Source: UBA1162 sp049513695
Lineage (GTDB): Bacteria > Chloroflexota > Dehalococcoidia > GIF9 > UBA5629
Reading direction: 5' to 3'
NCBI GenBank assembly: GCA_049513695.1
Contig: JBEKVW010000086.1
Span: forward strand, 1 to 8,607
DNA length: 8,607 bases
Positions 1 to 6,191 of the stretch are shown here, piece by piece. The notes under the pieces were generated by a model, which ran no database searches, was not told where the DNA came from, and worked only from the letters and a program-made list of their open reading frames with translations. Every line of letters starts with the position of its first letter. The stretch's first letter is position 1. Position numbers and translations under genes: made by a program.

Positions 1-452
1 TGATTGGCCGTTCTGAACCTCAGGTTGCTCCATCTGCCGCCATGGCTGACATATTTTATAAAGATCAGGTCATTACCAAGATCCGTTCGAATGGGGCCTA
101 CTGGGCCGATGGAGGAATTGTTTCTACAGCAGAAGATATGATCATTTTCCTGAAAGCCTTAAATGAAGGGAGAATAATTAAAAGGGATACATTGGAATTG
201 ATGCATGACTGGCATAAACTGGAATTTCCAATCCAATATGGATATGGAACCATGTATTTTCAACTGCCTTCGTTAATGAGTAAATTGACGGGACTAACTC
301 CATTGTGGGGTCATTCAGGTACCACAGGTTCATTTCTCTATTATTCAGAAGATCTCAATTTGTATATGGCGGGATCTATCAATAATGCAGACTCTAATAT
401 TAAACCCTTTATGCTAATGCGAGATGTGATGAAGCTTTTCAATACAAAATAA
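1..452 (+). CDS. Beta-lactamase-fold serine hydrolase, C-terminal part (5' end outside window)
   Basis: The reading frame is open to the left edge (first full codon at base 3) and ends with TAA at 450-452, so the ATG at 42 is internal rather than the start. The visible part resembles the C-terminal half of the PF00144 family (class C beta-lactamase, D-alanyl-D-alanine carboxypeptidase, esterase). It has a GGIVSTAEDM segment, typical of the helix after the active-site domain, and an HSG triad (bases 312-320), the family's equivalent of the KTG motif lining the active site. The nucleophile motif SxxK and the YxN motif would lie upstream of the window. The substrate cannot be told; many members are peptidases or esterases rather than antibiotic-resistance enzymes. 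No signal peptide can be judged because the N-terminus is missing. Codon use is AT-rich compared with the arg genes downstream. Family assignment is confident, function is not. Confidence 0.85.
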   Translation, partial: IGRSEPQVAPSAAMADIFYKDQVITKIRSNGAYWADGGIVSTAEDMIIFLKALNEGRIIKRDTLELMHDWHKLEFPIQYGYGTMYFQLPSLMSKLTGLTPLWGHSGTTGSFLYYSEDLNLYMAGSINNADSNIKPFMLMRDVMKLFNTK

Positions 453-465
453 AGGGGGAGAGAAG

Positions 466-546
466 GTGGCCAGGCAGGAAATCGAGGACATTACCACAGA
501 TTTACAGAAGCTTACAACCGGGGATATAGCTATGTTGAAGAGCTAA
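466..546 (+). CDS. Possible small ORF or gene remnant (26 codons, GTG start)
   Basis: A GTG at 466 is preceded by a purine-rich AGGGGGAGAGAAG tract (452-464) that could act as a ribosome binding site. The frame encodes 26 residues rich in charged and polar residues (starting ARQEIEDITTDLQKL) and stops at TAA 544-546. The peptide resembles the helical N-terminus of a larger protein more than a free-standing small protein, but I do not recognise it. It starts 13 nt after the hydrolase stop, so it could be the stump of a gene truncated by mutation. Chance occurrence is quite possible at this length. Confidence 0.15.
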   Translation: MARQEIEDITTDLQKLTTGDIAMLKS

Positions 547-581
547 ACAAGTACAATATTAGAATGAAAGCGCTACAATAA

Positions 582-611
582 TTGGTACATTAAATCTATG
601 ATTCTTATTAC
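582..611 (+). promoter_or_regulatory. Weak sigma70-like promoter candidate for the nitroreductase gene
   Basis: TTGGTA (582-587) and TATTAC (606-611) are separated by 18 bases; each matches four of six consensus positions. This would give a 5' leader of about 120 nt before the nitroreductase start at 741. In AT-rich DNA such pairs are common by chance, so this is only a candidate. Confidence 0.2.
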
Positions 612-728
612 GGGTGAACATTCATCCCGATGTTAATTCACAGTGACAAATGTTTATTCCCCTATCGGTTCCAGTGCCACCGACATACCGGATAGCCTTA
701 GGGTGCTGAAGAGGAAGCGAATAACAGC

Positions 729-734
729 AGGAGG
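729..734 (+). promoter_or_regulatory. Ribosome binding site AGGAGG
   Basis: A full AGGAGG lies six bases before the ATG at 741, an ideal Shine-Dalgarno spacing that fixes the start of the ferredoxin-nitroreductase. It is much stronger than any site seen at the arg genes. Confidence 0.85.
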
Positions 735-740
735 ATTGAA

Positions 741-1616
741 ATGATTCCGACAATCATCGTTAAGGCGGATTTATGTTCCAAATGTGCCATGTGTGTTCAA
801 GAGTGTCCGGGGAAACTTTTCATCCAGGTATCTAAAGATTCCCTTCCTGAAGCTCATGATTTAGAATTCTGTAATTCTTGCGGACATTGTATAGCTATTT
901 GCCCCAGAGAAGCGATTATTCACTCGGGATTTCCCCAGGGCTATATTCAACCGGTTAATCAGAAGAACTTACCGTCTCAGGAAGGGGTATTGGAACTATT
1001 AAGGACTCGAAGATCAACACGAGTCTTTCAGGATAAACCTGTCGAAAAACAGCAAATTGAGCGGATAATAAATGCAGCACGATTTGCCCCAACTGCTCAT
1101 AATACGCAGACGACAGGGTATATTGTCGTGCAGGACAAGAAAATATTAGAGGAAATGGTACGGATTACTACGAATCTGATCTCCGGTTCGATAACTAAGG
1201 CGCGTAATCCATTGATGAAGCCCCTGGTTTCAATGACTCTGGGGAAGCATTCCGACGCTTTTTTTAAAAGTATTCCTCAACTGAAAAGACTGGTTGCTCT
1301 AGTTAAAGGTGGCACGGACCGTATTTTGCGCAACGCCCCGGCTTTGATAATATTCCACGCGGATGAGAGGTCTGCTATGGCGGATATCAATGCTCAGTTA
1401 GCCATTCAGAATGCAGCTTTAATGGCCTATTCATTGGGATTAGGTAGCTTCTATACTGGATATATATTGGTGGCCTGCTTGCGTGATAAGTCAATCCGGC
1501 GCTTGATCAATCTTCCTCAGAACCATAAGGTCTACGGTGGTCTAGCCATAGGCTATCCCAAATTTGAATTTAAGAAATGGATTGAGAGGAAGCCCCCTGA
1601 GGTTTCTTGGCTATAA
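741..1616 (+). CDS. Nitroreductase family protein with N-terminal 2x[4Fe-4S] ferredoxin domain
   Basis: A 291-residue two-domain redox protein. Residues 8-60 form a bacterial-type ferredoxin: cluster-ligand cysteines are C12, C15, C18, C22 and C44, C47, C50, C54, with a proline after each fourth cysteine. Residues about 82-285 are an FMN-dependent nitroreductase domain: the RTRRSTRVF segment (88-96) that starts the family and binds the flavin phosphate, APTAHN (116-121), and a GLGSFYTGY segment in the C-terminal third. The inferred role is electron transfer from a low-potential donor through the clusters to FMN and on to an unknown acceptor, in the cytoplasm; there is no signal peptide. Such fusions are typical of anaerobes (clostridia, methanogens, Dehalococcoidia). 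The start is set by a perfect AGGAGG. No neighbour indicates a pathway: it stands alone between spacers and is AT-rich compared with the arg operon. The native substrate cannot be predicted. Confidence 0.93.
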   Translation: MIPTIIVKADLCSKCAMCVQECPGKLFIQVSKDSLPEAHDLEFCNSCGHCIAICPREAIIHSGFPQGYIQPVNQKNLPSQEGVLELLRTRRSTRVFQDKPVEKQQIERIINAARFAPTAHNTQTTGYIVVQDKKILEEMVRITTNLISGSITKARNPLMKPLVSMTLGKHSDAFFKSIPQLKRLVALVKGGTDRILRNAPALIIFHADERSAMADINAQLAIQNAALMAYSLGLGSFYTGYILVACLRDKSIRRLINLPQNHKVYGGLAIGYPKFEFKKWIERKPPEVSWL

Positions 1617-1720
1617 AAGCGATTAGCGGATTGATGGTCGCTTCAGCACTACTTATGGTTCCAGTGTTCTTATAGCGGACAGGCTGTTACCCAAAACTAG
1701 CAGTATTAGATAAAAAGTGC

Positions 1721-1735
1721 TATATTCTTAGCTTC
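1721..1735 (+). promoter_or_regulatory. -10-like element just upstream of argJ; candidate leaderless promoter
   Basis: The 119-base gap before argJ (1617-1735) ends in an AT-rich run containing TATATT (1721-1726) and the overlapping TATTCT (1723-1728). With a normal 6-9 nt from the -10 to the start of transcription, the transcript would begin at or within a few bases of the ATG at 1736. There is no Shine-Dalgarno sequence in front of that ATG (TCTTAGCTTC), and no other in-frame ATG back to the TAG at 1673-1675. A convincing -35 is not visible. Together these suggest a leaderless or near-leaderless arg operon mRNA; this is inference. Confidence 0.4.
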
Positions 1736-2941
1736 ATGAAAGATAAGATTATAGAGATCAAGCAGGGGACTGTGACCTCGCCCAACGGCTTCCTGGCGGG
1801 CGCAGTCGAAGCCGGTATCAAGTATAAAGGACGCCTTGATGTGGGCGTGCTTTATTCGGAAGAGCCGTGCGCGGCCGCCGCTGTTTTCACCGCCAATAAG
1901 GTCAAGGCCGCCCCCATCCTGGTCAGCATGAAACATATCGCCAGGGGCAAGGCTAGGGTCGTGGTGGTCAACTCGGGTTGCGCCAACGCCTGCACCGGCG
2001 ATAAGGGGTTCAAGGACGCCGCCGAGATGGCCGCCCTGACAGCTTCCAGACTGGGAATCAAGCCGGACCAGGTGCTGCCGGCCAGCACCGGCGTCATAGG
2101 CACCCACCTACCTATGGCCCGCTTCAAAGCCGGCATCGATAAAATCGAGCTTGCCAAAAACGGTGGACACAAACTGGCACGCGCCATCATGACCACCGAT
2201 ACCAAACCCAAGGAAATCGCAGTGCGGGTGATGGACGGCGCCGGGCAGTATGTCATAGGCGGCATCGCCAAGGGCTCCGGCATGATTCATCCCGATATGG
2301 CTACCCTGCTGGGATTCCTGGCCACCGACGCACTCGTCGAAGTCGACTTCCTGAGCAAAGCCCTCAAAGCTGCCGTCAACGACAGCTTCAACATGATAAC
2401 CGTAGACGGCGATACCAGCACCAACGACATGGTCTCCATCCTGGCCAACGGCGCCGCCGGCAATATGAAGATCAACGATAAGAACGGCGGGACCTTTCAG
2501 GAGGCCCTCAACCATGTATGCCGCTTCCTGGCGCGCAGCATCGCAGCCGACGGTGAAGGCGCCGACAAGCTGATCGAGGTCCGCATCGAAGGCGCCAAAA
2601 ACACCTCGGAGGCCAGGAAGATAGCCAAGACCATCGCCGGTTCGCCGCTGGTGAAAGCAGCCGTGCACGGCAACGATCCCAACTGGGGACGCATCGTGGC
2701 CGCCCTGGGCAGGAGCGGCGCCGCCATGATGGAAGAGCGCCTGGAAGTCTACCTGCAGGAAGAGCCGGTTATGCGCGACGGAACGCCGCTGCCCTTCGAG
2801 AAGGATAAGCTCAGCCGCAGGTTGAGGACGGATATTGTGAAAATCAGGGTCTGTCTGAATATCGCCGGTGGAAAAGCCACGGCCTGGGGATGCGACCTCT
2901 CGCAAGAGTATGTTACTATAAATAGCGATTATACTACTTAA
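1736..2941 (+). CDS. argJ: Glutamate N-acetyltransferase / N-acetylglutamate synthase (ArgJ)
   Basis: ArgJ moves the acetyl group from N-acetylornithine to glutamate, giving ornithine and N-acetylglutamate; bifunctional forms can also use acetyl-CoA to start the cycle. The 401-residue length is normal. Diagnostic features are the autocleavage site in KGSGMIHPDMATLLGF, where the precursor should split between A189 and T190 to expose Thr190 as the N-terminal nucleophile of the beta chain. STGVIG (117-122) holds the oxyanion-hole Thr-Gly. Other conserved segments are NSGCANACTG (79-88), DGDTSTND (224-231), HGNDPNWGR (311-319) and the C-terminal EYVTINSDYTT. It is the first gene of the operon and lies 18 nt before argB. 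The ATG is the only plausible start, although it lacks a ribosome binding site. No argA is seen nearby, so the bifunctional form is expected but not provable here. Composition rises sharply in GC at this gene compared with the sequence to its left. Confidence 0.97.
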   Translation: MKDKIIEIKQGTVTSPNGFLAGAVEAGIKYKGRLDVGVLYSEEPCAAAAVFTANKVKAAPILVSMKHIARGKARVVVVNSGCANACTGDKGFKDAAEMAALTASRLGIKPDQVLPASTGVIGTHLPMARFKAGIDKIELAKNGGHKLARAIMTTDTKPKEIAVRVMDGAGQYVIGGIAKGSGMIHPDMATLLGFLATDALVEVDFLSKALKAAVNDSFNMITVDGDTSTNDMVSILANGAAGNMKINDKNGGTFQEALNHVCRFLARSIAADGEGADKLIEVRIEGAKNTSEARKIAKTIAGSPLVKAAVHGNDPNWGRIVAALGRSGAAMMEERLEVYLQEEPVMRDGTPLPFEKDKLSRRLRTDIVKIRVCLNIAGGKATAWGCDLSQEYVTINSDYTT

Positions 2942-2959
2942 CCCTCCCCGGAATTACTG

Positions 2960-3748
2960 ATGCTAGGATCGAAAATCGTAGTCGTAAAAATCGGCGGCAG
3001 CACGCTCGGCCAGCATGACACCACCCTGGAAGACCTCGTTGCACTTCAAAAAAGAAAGTTTCCCATCGTGGTTGTCCACGGCGGCGGCAACGCCGTCACG
3101 GACTGGCTGACCAGGCTGAATATCCCCACGCGCTTCGTCCAGGGACTGCGGGTCACCGACCCCGACACGCTGAAGGTGGTCACGGCGGTGCTGGCGGGAT
3201 TGGTCAATAAGGAGCTGGTCTCCGAGATTAACCGCCTGGGCGGCAAAGCCATCGGCCTGAGCGGAGTGGACGGCTCGGTAGCCATGGGCAAGATGAAAAG
3301 CCGCGAGCTGGGGCTGACGGCCGGGGAGTTGACCATCGACGCACACCTGCTGCGTGTGCTGCTCAACAGCGGCTATATGCCGGTGGTGGCGCCTGTCTGC
3401 ATGAACTGCGCCCCGACAAGCCAGGATGAATCGAACATGTTGAACGTCAACGGCGATACCATCGCCGCACAGATAGCGGCGGCCCTGCAGGCGCGCAAGC
3501 TGATATTCCTGACCGACGTGCCCGGGATCTTCGACAACTCCAAGCAAGTGGTTTCGCAGATGGACGCAGATACGGCCAAGTCCATGATCGAGAACGGCAC
3601 GGCCACCGGCGGCATGATCGCCAAGCTGGAGGCCAGCCTGATCGCTTCGCAGAAGGTATCCCTCACCCGCATCATCGACGGGCGCATCGACCATGCGCTG
3701 CTGGATGAAATAGAAGGACGGGGGAACGGTACGACCATTGTCAACTAA
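2960..3748 (+). CDS. argB: Acetylglutamate kinase (ArgB)
   Basis: Phosphorylates N-acetylglutamate with ATP, the second step of the acetylated arginine route. The 262-residue protein has the amino-acid kinase fold. VVVKIGGS carries Lys10 (phosphate transfer), HGGG (40-43) is the glycine-rich loop, and QGLRVTD (61-67) contains the substrate-contacting Arg64. NVNGD (162-166) holds the Asp166 organiser, LTDVPGI (184-190) is the nucleotide site, and GGMIAKLEA carries Lys222. By length and N-terminus it resembles the short E. coli type. It lacks the N-terminal helix that arginine-inhibited hexameric enzymes carry before the first beta strand, so feedback inhibition by arginine is less likely. The LysZ/LysW-type kinase of lysine synthesis is a relative, but the argJ/argD context favours ArgB. 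The ATG at 2960 has only a weak GGAA (2950-2953) upstream. Its 3' end overlaps the start of argD by 11 nt. Confidence 0.96.
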   Translation: MLGSKIVVVKIGGSTLGQHDTTLEDLVALQKRKFPIVVVHGGGNAVTDWLTRLNIPTRFVQGLRVTDPDTLKVVTAVLAGLVNKELVSEINRLGGKAIGLSGVDGSVAMGKMKSRELGLTAGELTIDAHLLRVLLNSGYMPVVAPVCMNCAPTSQDESNMLNVNGDTIAAQIAAALQARKLIFLTDVPGIFDNSKQVVSQMDADTAKSMIENGTATGGMIAKLEASLIASQKVSLTRIIDGRIDHALLDEIEGRGNGTTIVN

Positions 3749-4931
3749 AAAAGACTGGCAAAAAGTCGAAAGCAAAGTCTTTATGCAGGTATTCAAACGC
3801 ATACCTGTGACGCTGGTGCGCGGCAAGGGCACCAAAGTCTGGGACGACGAGGGCAAGGAATACCTGGATTTCGTGGCCGGCCTGGCTGTGGTCAGCCTGG
3901 GACACTGCCACCCGGTGCTGGTTAAAGCGCTCAATAAGCAAGCCAAGATGCTCACACAGACCTCCAATATTTATTACACCATACCGCAGCTTCAACTGGC
4001 TGAGCTGCTGGTCAAGACGAGCTGCCTGGACCGCGCCTTCATCAGCAACAGCGGGACGGAGGCCGTGGAAGGCGCCATCAAGCTGGCACGCCGCTACGGC
4101 AAGGTCAAGCTGAACGGCGCCTACGAGATAATCACGGTCACCAACTCCTTCCACGGCAGGACTCTGGCAGCCACCGCCGCCACCGCCCAGCTGAGCTTCC
4201 AGGAGCCCTTCACCCCGCTGCCCAGCGGGTTCATCAACGCGGCCTTCAATAGCATCGAAGCCATCAAAGAGGCCACCAATAAGCTGACCTGCGCCGTGAT
4301 GCTTGAGCCCATCCAGGGCGAGGGCGGCGTCAACGTGCCTGACGACGACTATCTCAAGAAAGTGCGGGCCTGGTGTGATGAAAAAGGCCTTTTGCTGATA
4401 CTGGATGAGATACAGACCGGCATCGGGCGCACCGGCAGCATGTACGCCTATGAGCAGTACGGCGTCGAGCCGGACATCATGACCGTGGCCAAGGGCATGG
4501 GCAGCGGCATACCCATAGGGGCCTTCCTGGCCAAGGAACATGCCTGCGTATTCAAGCCGGGGGAGCACGGCTCGACCTACGGCGGCAACCCGCTGATGTG
4601 CGCCGCCGCTTTCGCCGTACTGGATTATATCGTTAAGAATGATATCCCGGCCCATGCCGCCGAAATGGGGCAGTACCTGTGCGACGGCCTGAATAAGCTG
4701 GCGCAGAAATATAAGGTTATAACCGAGGTGAGGGGCAAGGGCCTGCTGCTGGCGATGAAATTCAAGGAAGAGATCGCTGAGCCGGTGGGTATGGCCTGCC
4801 TGGAGCGCGGCCTGCTGGTCAACCGGGTCAAGCCCGACGCGCTACGGTTCATGCCGCCCCTGACGGTATCGGCAAAGGAAATCGATAAGGCGCTGGATAT
4901 ACTCGACAGCGTATTGAAGGAGAGACAATAA
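3738..4931 (+). CDS. argD: Acetylornithine aminotransferase (ArgD)
   Basis: A PLP-dependent class III aminotransferase that converts N-acetylglutamate semialdehyde plus glutamate to N-acetylornithine plus 2-oxoglutarate. The 397 residues show SNSGTEAVEGAIKLAR (103-118, phosphate-binding loop), NSFHGRT (136-142), EPIQGEGG (190-197), and LDEIQTGIGRTG (222-233), where Asp223 pairs with the pyridine nitrogen. VAKGMGSGIPIGA carries Lys252, the Schiff-base lysine, and HGSTYGGNP (278-286) contacts the phosphate across the dimer. The start is a TTG inside the last codons of argB. It is preferred to the ATG at 3783 because the intervening residues (DWQKVESKVFMQVFKR) fit the usual N-terminal helix before PVTLVRG. 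A purine-rich GGGGGA (3720-3725) lies upstream. The overlap suggests translational coupling to argB. In several bacteria ArgD also serves as succinyldiaminopimelate aminotransferase, which cannot be excluded. Confidence 0.96.
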   Translation: MSTKKDWQKVESKVFMQVFKRIPVTLVRGKGTKVWDDEGKEYLDFVAGLAVVSLGHCHPVLVKALNKQAKMLTQTSNIYYTIPQLQLAELLVKTSCLDRAFISNSGTEAVEGAIKLARRYGKVKLNGAYEIITVTNSFHGRTLAATAATAQLSFQEPFTPLPSGFINAAFNSIEAIKEATNKLTCAVMLEPIQGEGGVNVPDDDYLKKVRAWCDEKGLLLILDEIQTGIGRTGSMYAYEQYGVEPDIMTVAKGMGSGIPIGAFLAKEHACVFKPGEHGSTYGGNPLMCAAAFAVLDYIVKNDIPAHAAEMGQYLCDGLNKLAQKYKVITEVRGKGLLLAMKFKEEIAEPVGMACLERGLLVNRVKPDALRFMPPLTVSAKEIDKALDILDSVLKERQ

Positions 4932-4935
4932 GATC

Positions 4936-6177
4936 ATGGCTAAAAGAGAGAAAGTAGTCCTGGCCTACAGCGGCGGATTGGACACTTCGGTGGCCATCCA
5001 ATGGCTGGCCGATAAATATCATATGGATGTGATAACGCTGTGCGTGAATATCGGCGGCGTGACCGATGTGGAGGGCATCAGGAAGAAGGCCCTCAAGCTG
5101 GGCGCCATAAAGTCCTTCGCCGTGGACGCCAAAGAGGAGTTCATCCGGGATTACGTCTCCCCGGCCATCAAAGCCGACGCGCTGTACGAAGGCCAGTACC
5201 CGCTGGCCACCGCGCTGGGACGTCCCCTGATGGCCAAATGGCTGGTGGACGTGGCGCATAAAGAGGGCGCCGGCGCCGTGGCGCACGGCTCGACCGGCAA
5301 GGGCAACGACCAGGTGAGGTTCGACGTCAGCGTGTTCGCGCTGGGTCCTGAGCTGAAGATAGTGGCCCCGGCACGCGAGTGGGGCATGACTCGCGAGGAG
5401 ACCATAGATTACGCCCAGAAGCACAAGATACCCGTGCCTGTGAAGAAGTCCAAGCCCTACTCCATCGATGAAAATCCCTGGGGACGCGCCATCGAGTGTG
5501 GCGTGCTGGAAGACCCCTGGCGCGAGCCGCCCGAGGATATCTATGCCTGGACCAAGTCGCCCTCCGATGCCCCGGCACGGCCGGAGTACATCGAGTTGGG
5601 CTTCGAAAAAGGCATTCCCGTAAGTTTAAGCGGCAAGCGCATGGACGGGCTGACGCTGATCGATAAGTTAAATGTAATAGCCGGGCGCAACGGCATCGGA
5701 CGCATCGACCATATCGAGAGCCGCCTGGTGGGCATCAAGTCCCGGGAGACCTACGAGGCCCCGGCGGCGAATGTGATACTCAAGGCGCACCTGGCGCTGG
5801 AATATATGACCATGACGCGGCACCAGTTGAGGTTCAAGGAGATGGTGGCGCGCGAGTATTCAGACCTGGTCTATAACGGGCTGTGGTTCTCGGCGCACCG
5901 CGAGGACCTGGACGCCTATATCAACAGCTCACAGCGCTTCGTGACCGGCTCCATCCGGGCCAAGCTGTCCAGGGGCAACTGCATCATCGTGGGCAGAAAA
6001 TCGCCCTACTCGCTCTACAGCTACAAGCTGGCCACCTACGATAAAGAGGATGTCTTCGACCAGAGCGATGCCGTGGGCTTCATCCGGCTGTGGGGACTGC
6101 CCCTCAAGATTCAGGCACAGGAGCAGACGGCTAAGAAGCCGCAGGCTAAACCCGCCAAAAAAGGCAAGAAAAAATAA
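4936..6177 (+). CDS. argG: Argininosuccinate synthase (ArgG), with a Lys/Ala-rich C-terminal tail
   Basis: Joins citrulline and aspartate with ATP to give argininosuccinate, AMP and pyrophosphate. The 413 residues open with the N-type ATP pyrophosphatase P-loop AYSGGLDTS (10-18). They continue through HGSTGKGNDQVRFD (117-130, aspartate and citrulline contacts), YSIDENPWGRAIECG (175-189) and GRNGIGRIDHIESRLVGIKS (250-269). The synthase domain ends near residue 391. The last 20 or so residues (about 393-413) are almost only Lys, Ala, Gln and Pro and are not part of the usual enzyme core. A Shine-Dalgarno AAGGAGAG (4917-4924) sits within the 3' end of argD, 11 nt before the ATG, and the two genes are only 4 nt apart. 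ArgF, which makes the citrulline substrate, is not in the window. Confidence 0.97.
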   Translation: MAKREKVVLAYSGGLDTSVAIQWLADKYHMDVITLCVNIGGVTDVEGIRKKALKLGAIKSFAVDAKEEFIRDYVSPAIKADALYEGQYPLATALGRPLMAKWLVDVAHKEGAGAVAHGSTGKGNDQVRFDVSVFALGPELKIVAPAREWGMTREETIDYAQKHKIPVPVKKSKPYSIDENPWGRAIECGVLEDPWREPPEDIYAWTKSPSDAPARPEYIELGFEKGIPVSLSGKRMDGLTLIDKLNVIAGRNGIGRIDHIESRLVGIKSRETYEAPAANVILKAHLALEYMTMTRHQLRFKEMVAREYSDLVYNGLWFSAHREDLDAYINSSQRFVTGSIRAKLSRGNCIIVGRKSPYSLYSYKLATYDKEDVFDQSDAVGFIRLWGLPLKIQAQEQTAKKPQAKPAKKGKKK

Positions 6178-6191
6178 GTCAGGTATAAAAG

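Larger units (their letters stand above)
453..740. other. Gene-poor spacer between the serine hydrolase and the nitroreductase
   Basis: About 290 AT-rich bases without a convincing gene. It contains a 26-codon GTG-started ORF (466-546, listed separately). A second short open stretch follows the hydrolase stop in the same frame and ends at TAA 579-581; its last residues read like real protein (TEAYNRGYSYVEELNKY) but it has no start codon. An imperfect hairpin lies at 614-641 (GTGAACAT against ATGT..TCAC), and a weak promoter-like pair at 582-611. The two overlapping protein-like stretches could be the debris of a decayed gene. I see no rRNA, tRNA or repeat here. Confidence 0.5.

Noticed and set aside
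614..641. Imperfect inverted repeat as an IS end or attachment site
   Set aside because: The arms are interrupted and short, there is no transposase or partner repeat in the window, and no target duplication is seen.
1617..1643. Hairpin AAGCGA / TCGCTT just after the nitroreductase stop, as a terminator
   Set aside because: A 6-bp stem with a 15-base loop and no following T-run; too weak for an intrinsic terminator.
1617..1735. T-box, arginine attenuator or riboswitch upstream of argJ
   Set aside because: No leader ORF with arginine codons, T-box-like motif or stable terminator/antiterminator pair is visible, and the promoter appears to sit at the start codon.
2963..3967. A long open frame on the minus strand opposite argB (334 codons), and similar ones opposite argJ, argD and argH
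   Set aside because: They lie antisense to genes with clear conserved motifs, have compositionally odd His/Gly/Ala-rich translations with no recognisable domain, and arise easily in GC-rich coding DNA.
5040..5261. A plus-strand frame inside argG, and a second at 6050-6283 across the argG/argH junction
   Set aside because: Arg/Gly-rich out-of-frame translations of real genes, with no ribosome binding site or recognisable motif.
6156..6188. Programmed frameshift or slippage at the A6 runs of argG making an ArgG-ArgH fusion
   Set aside because: An inserted A would lead to a stop at about 6186-6188, just before the argH ATG, so no fusion can form; the run also lacks a canonical slippery heptamer in frame.
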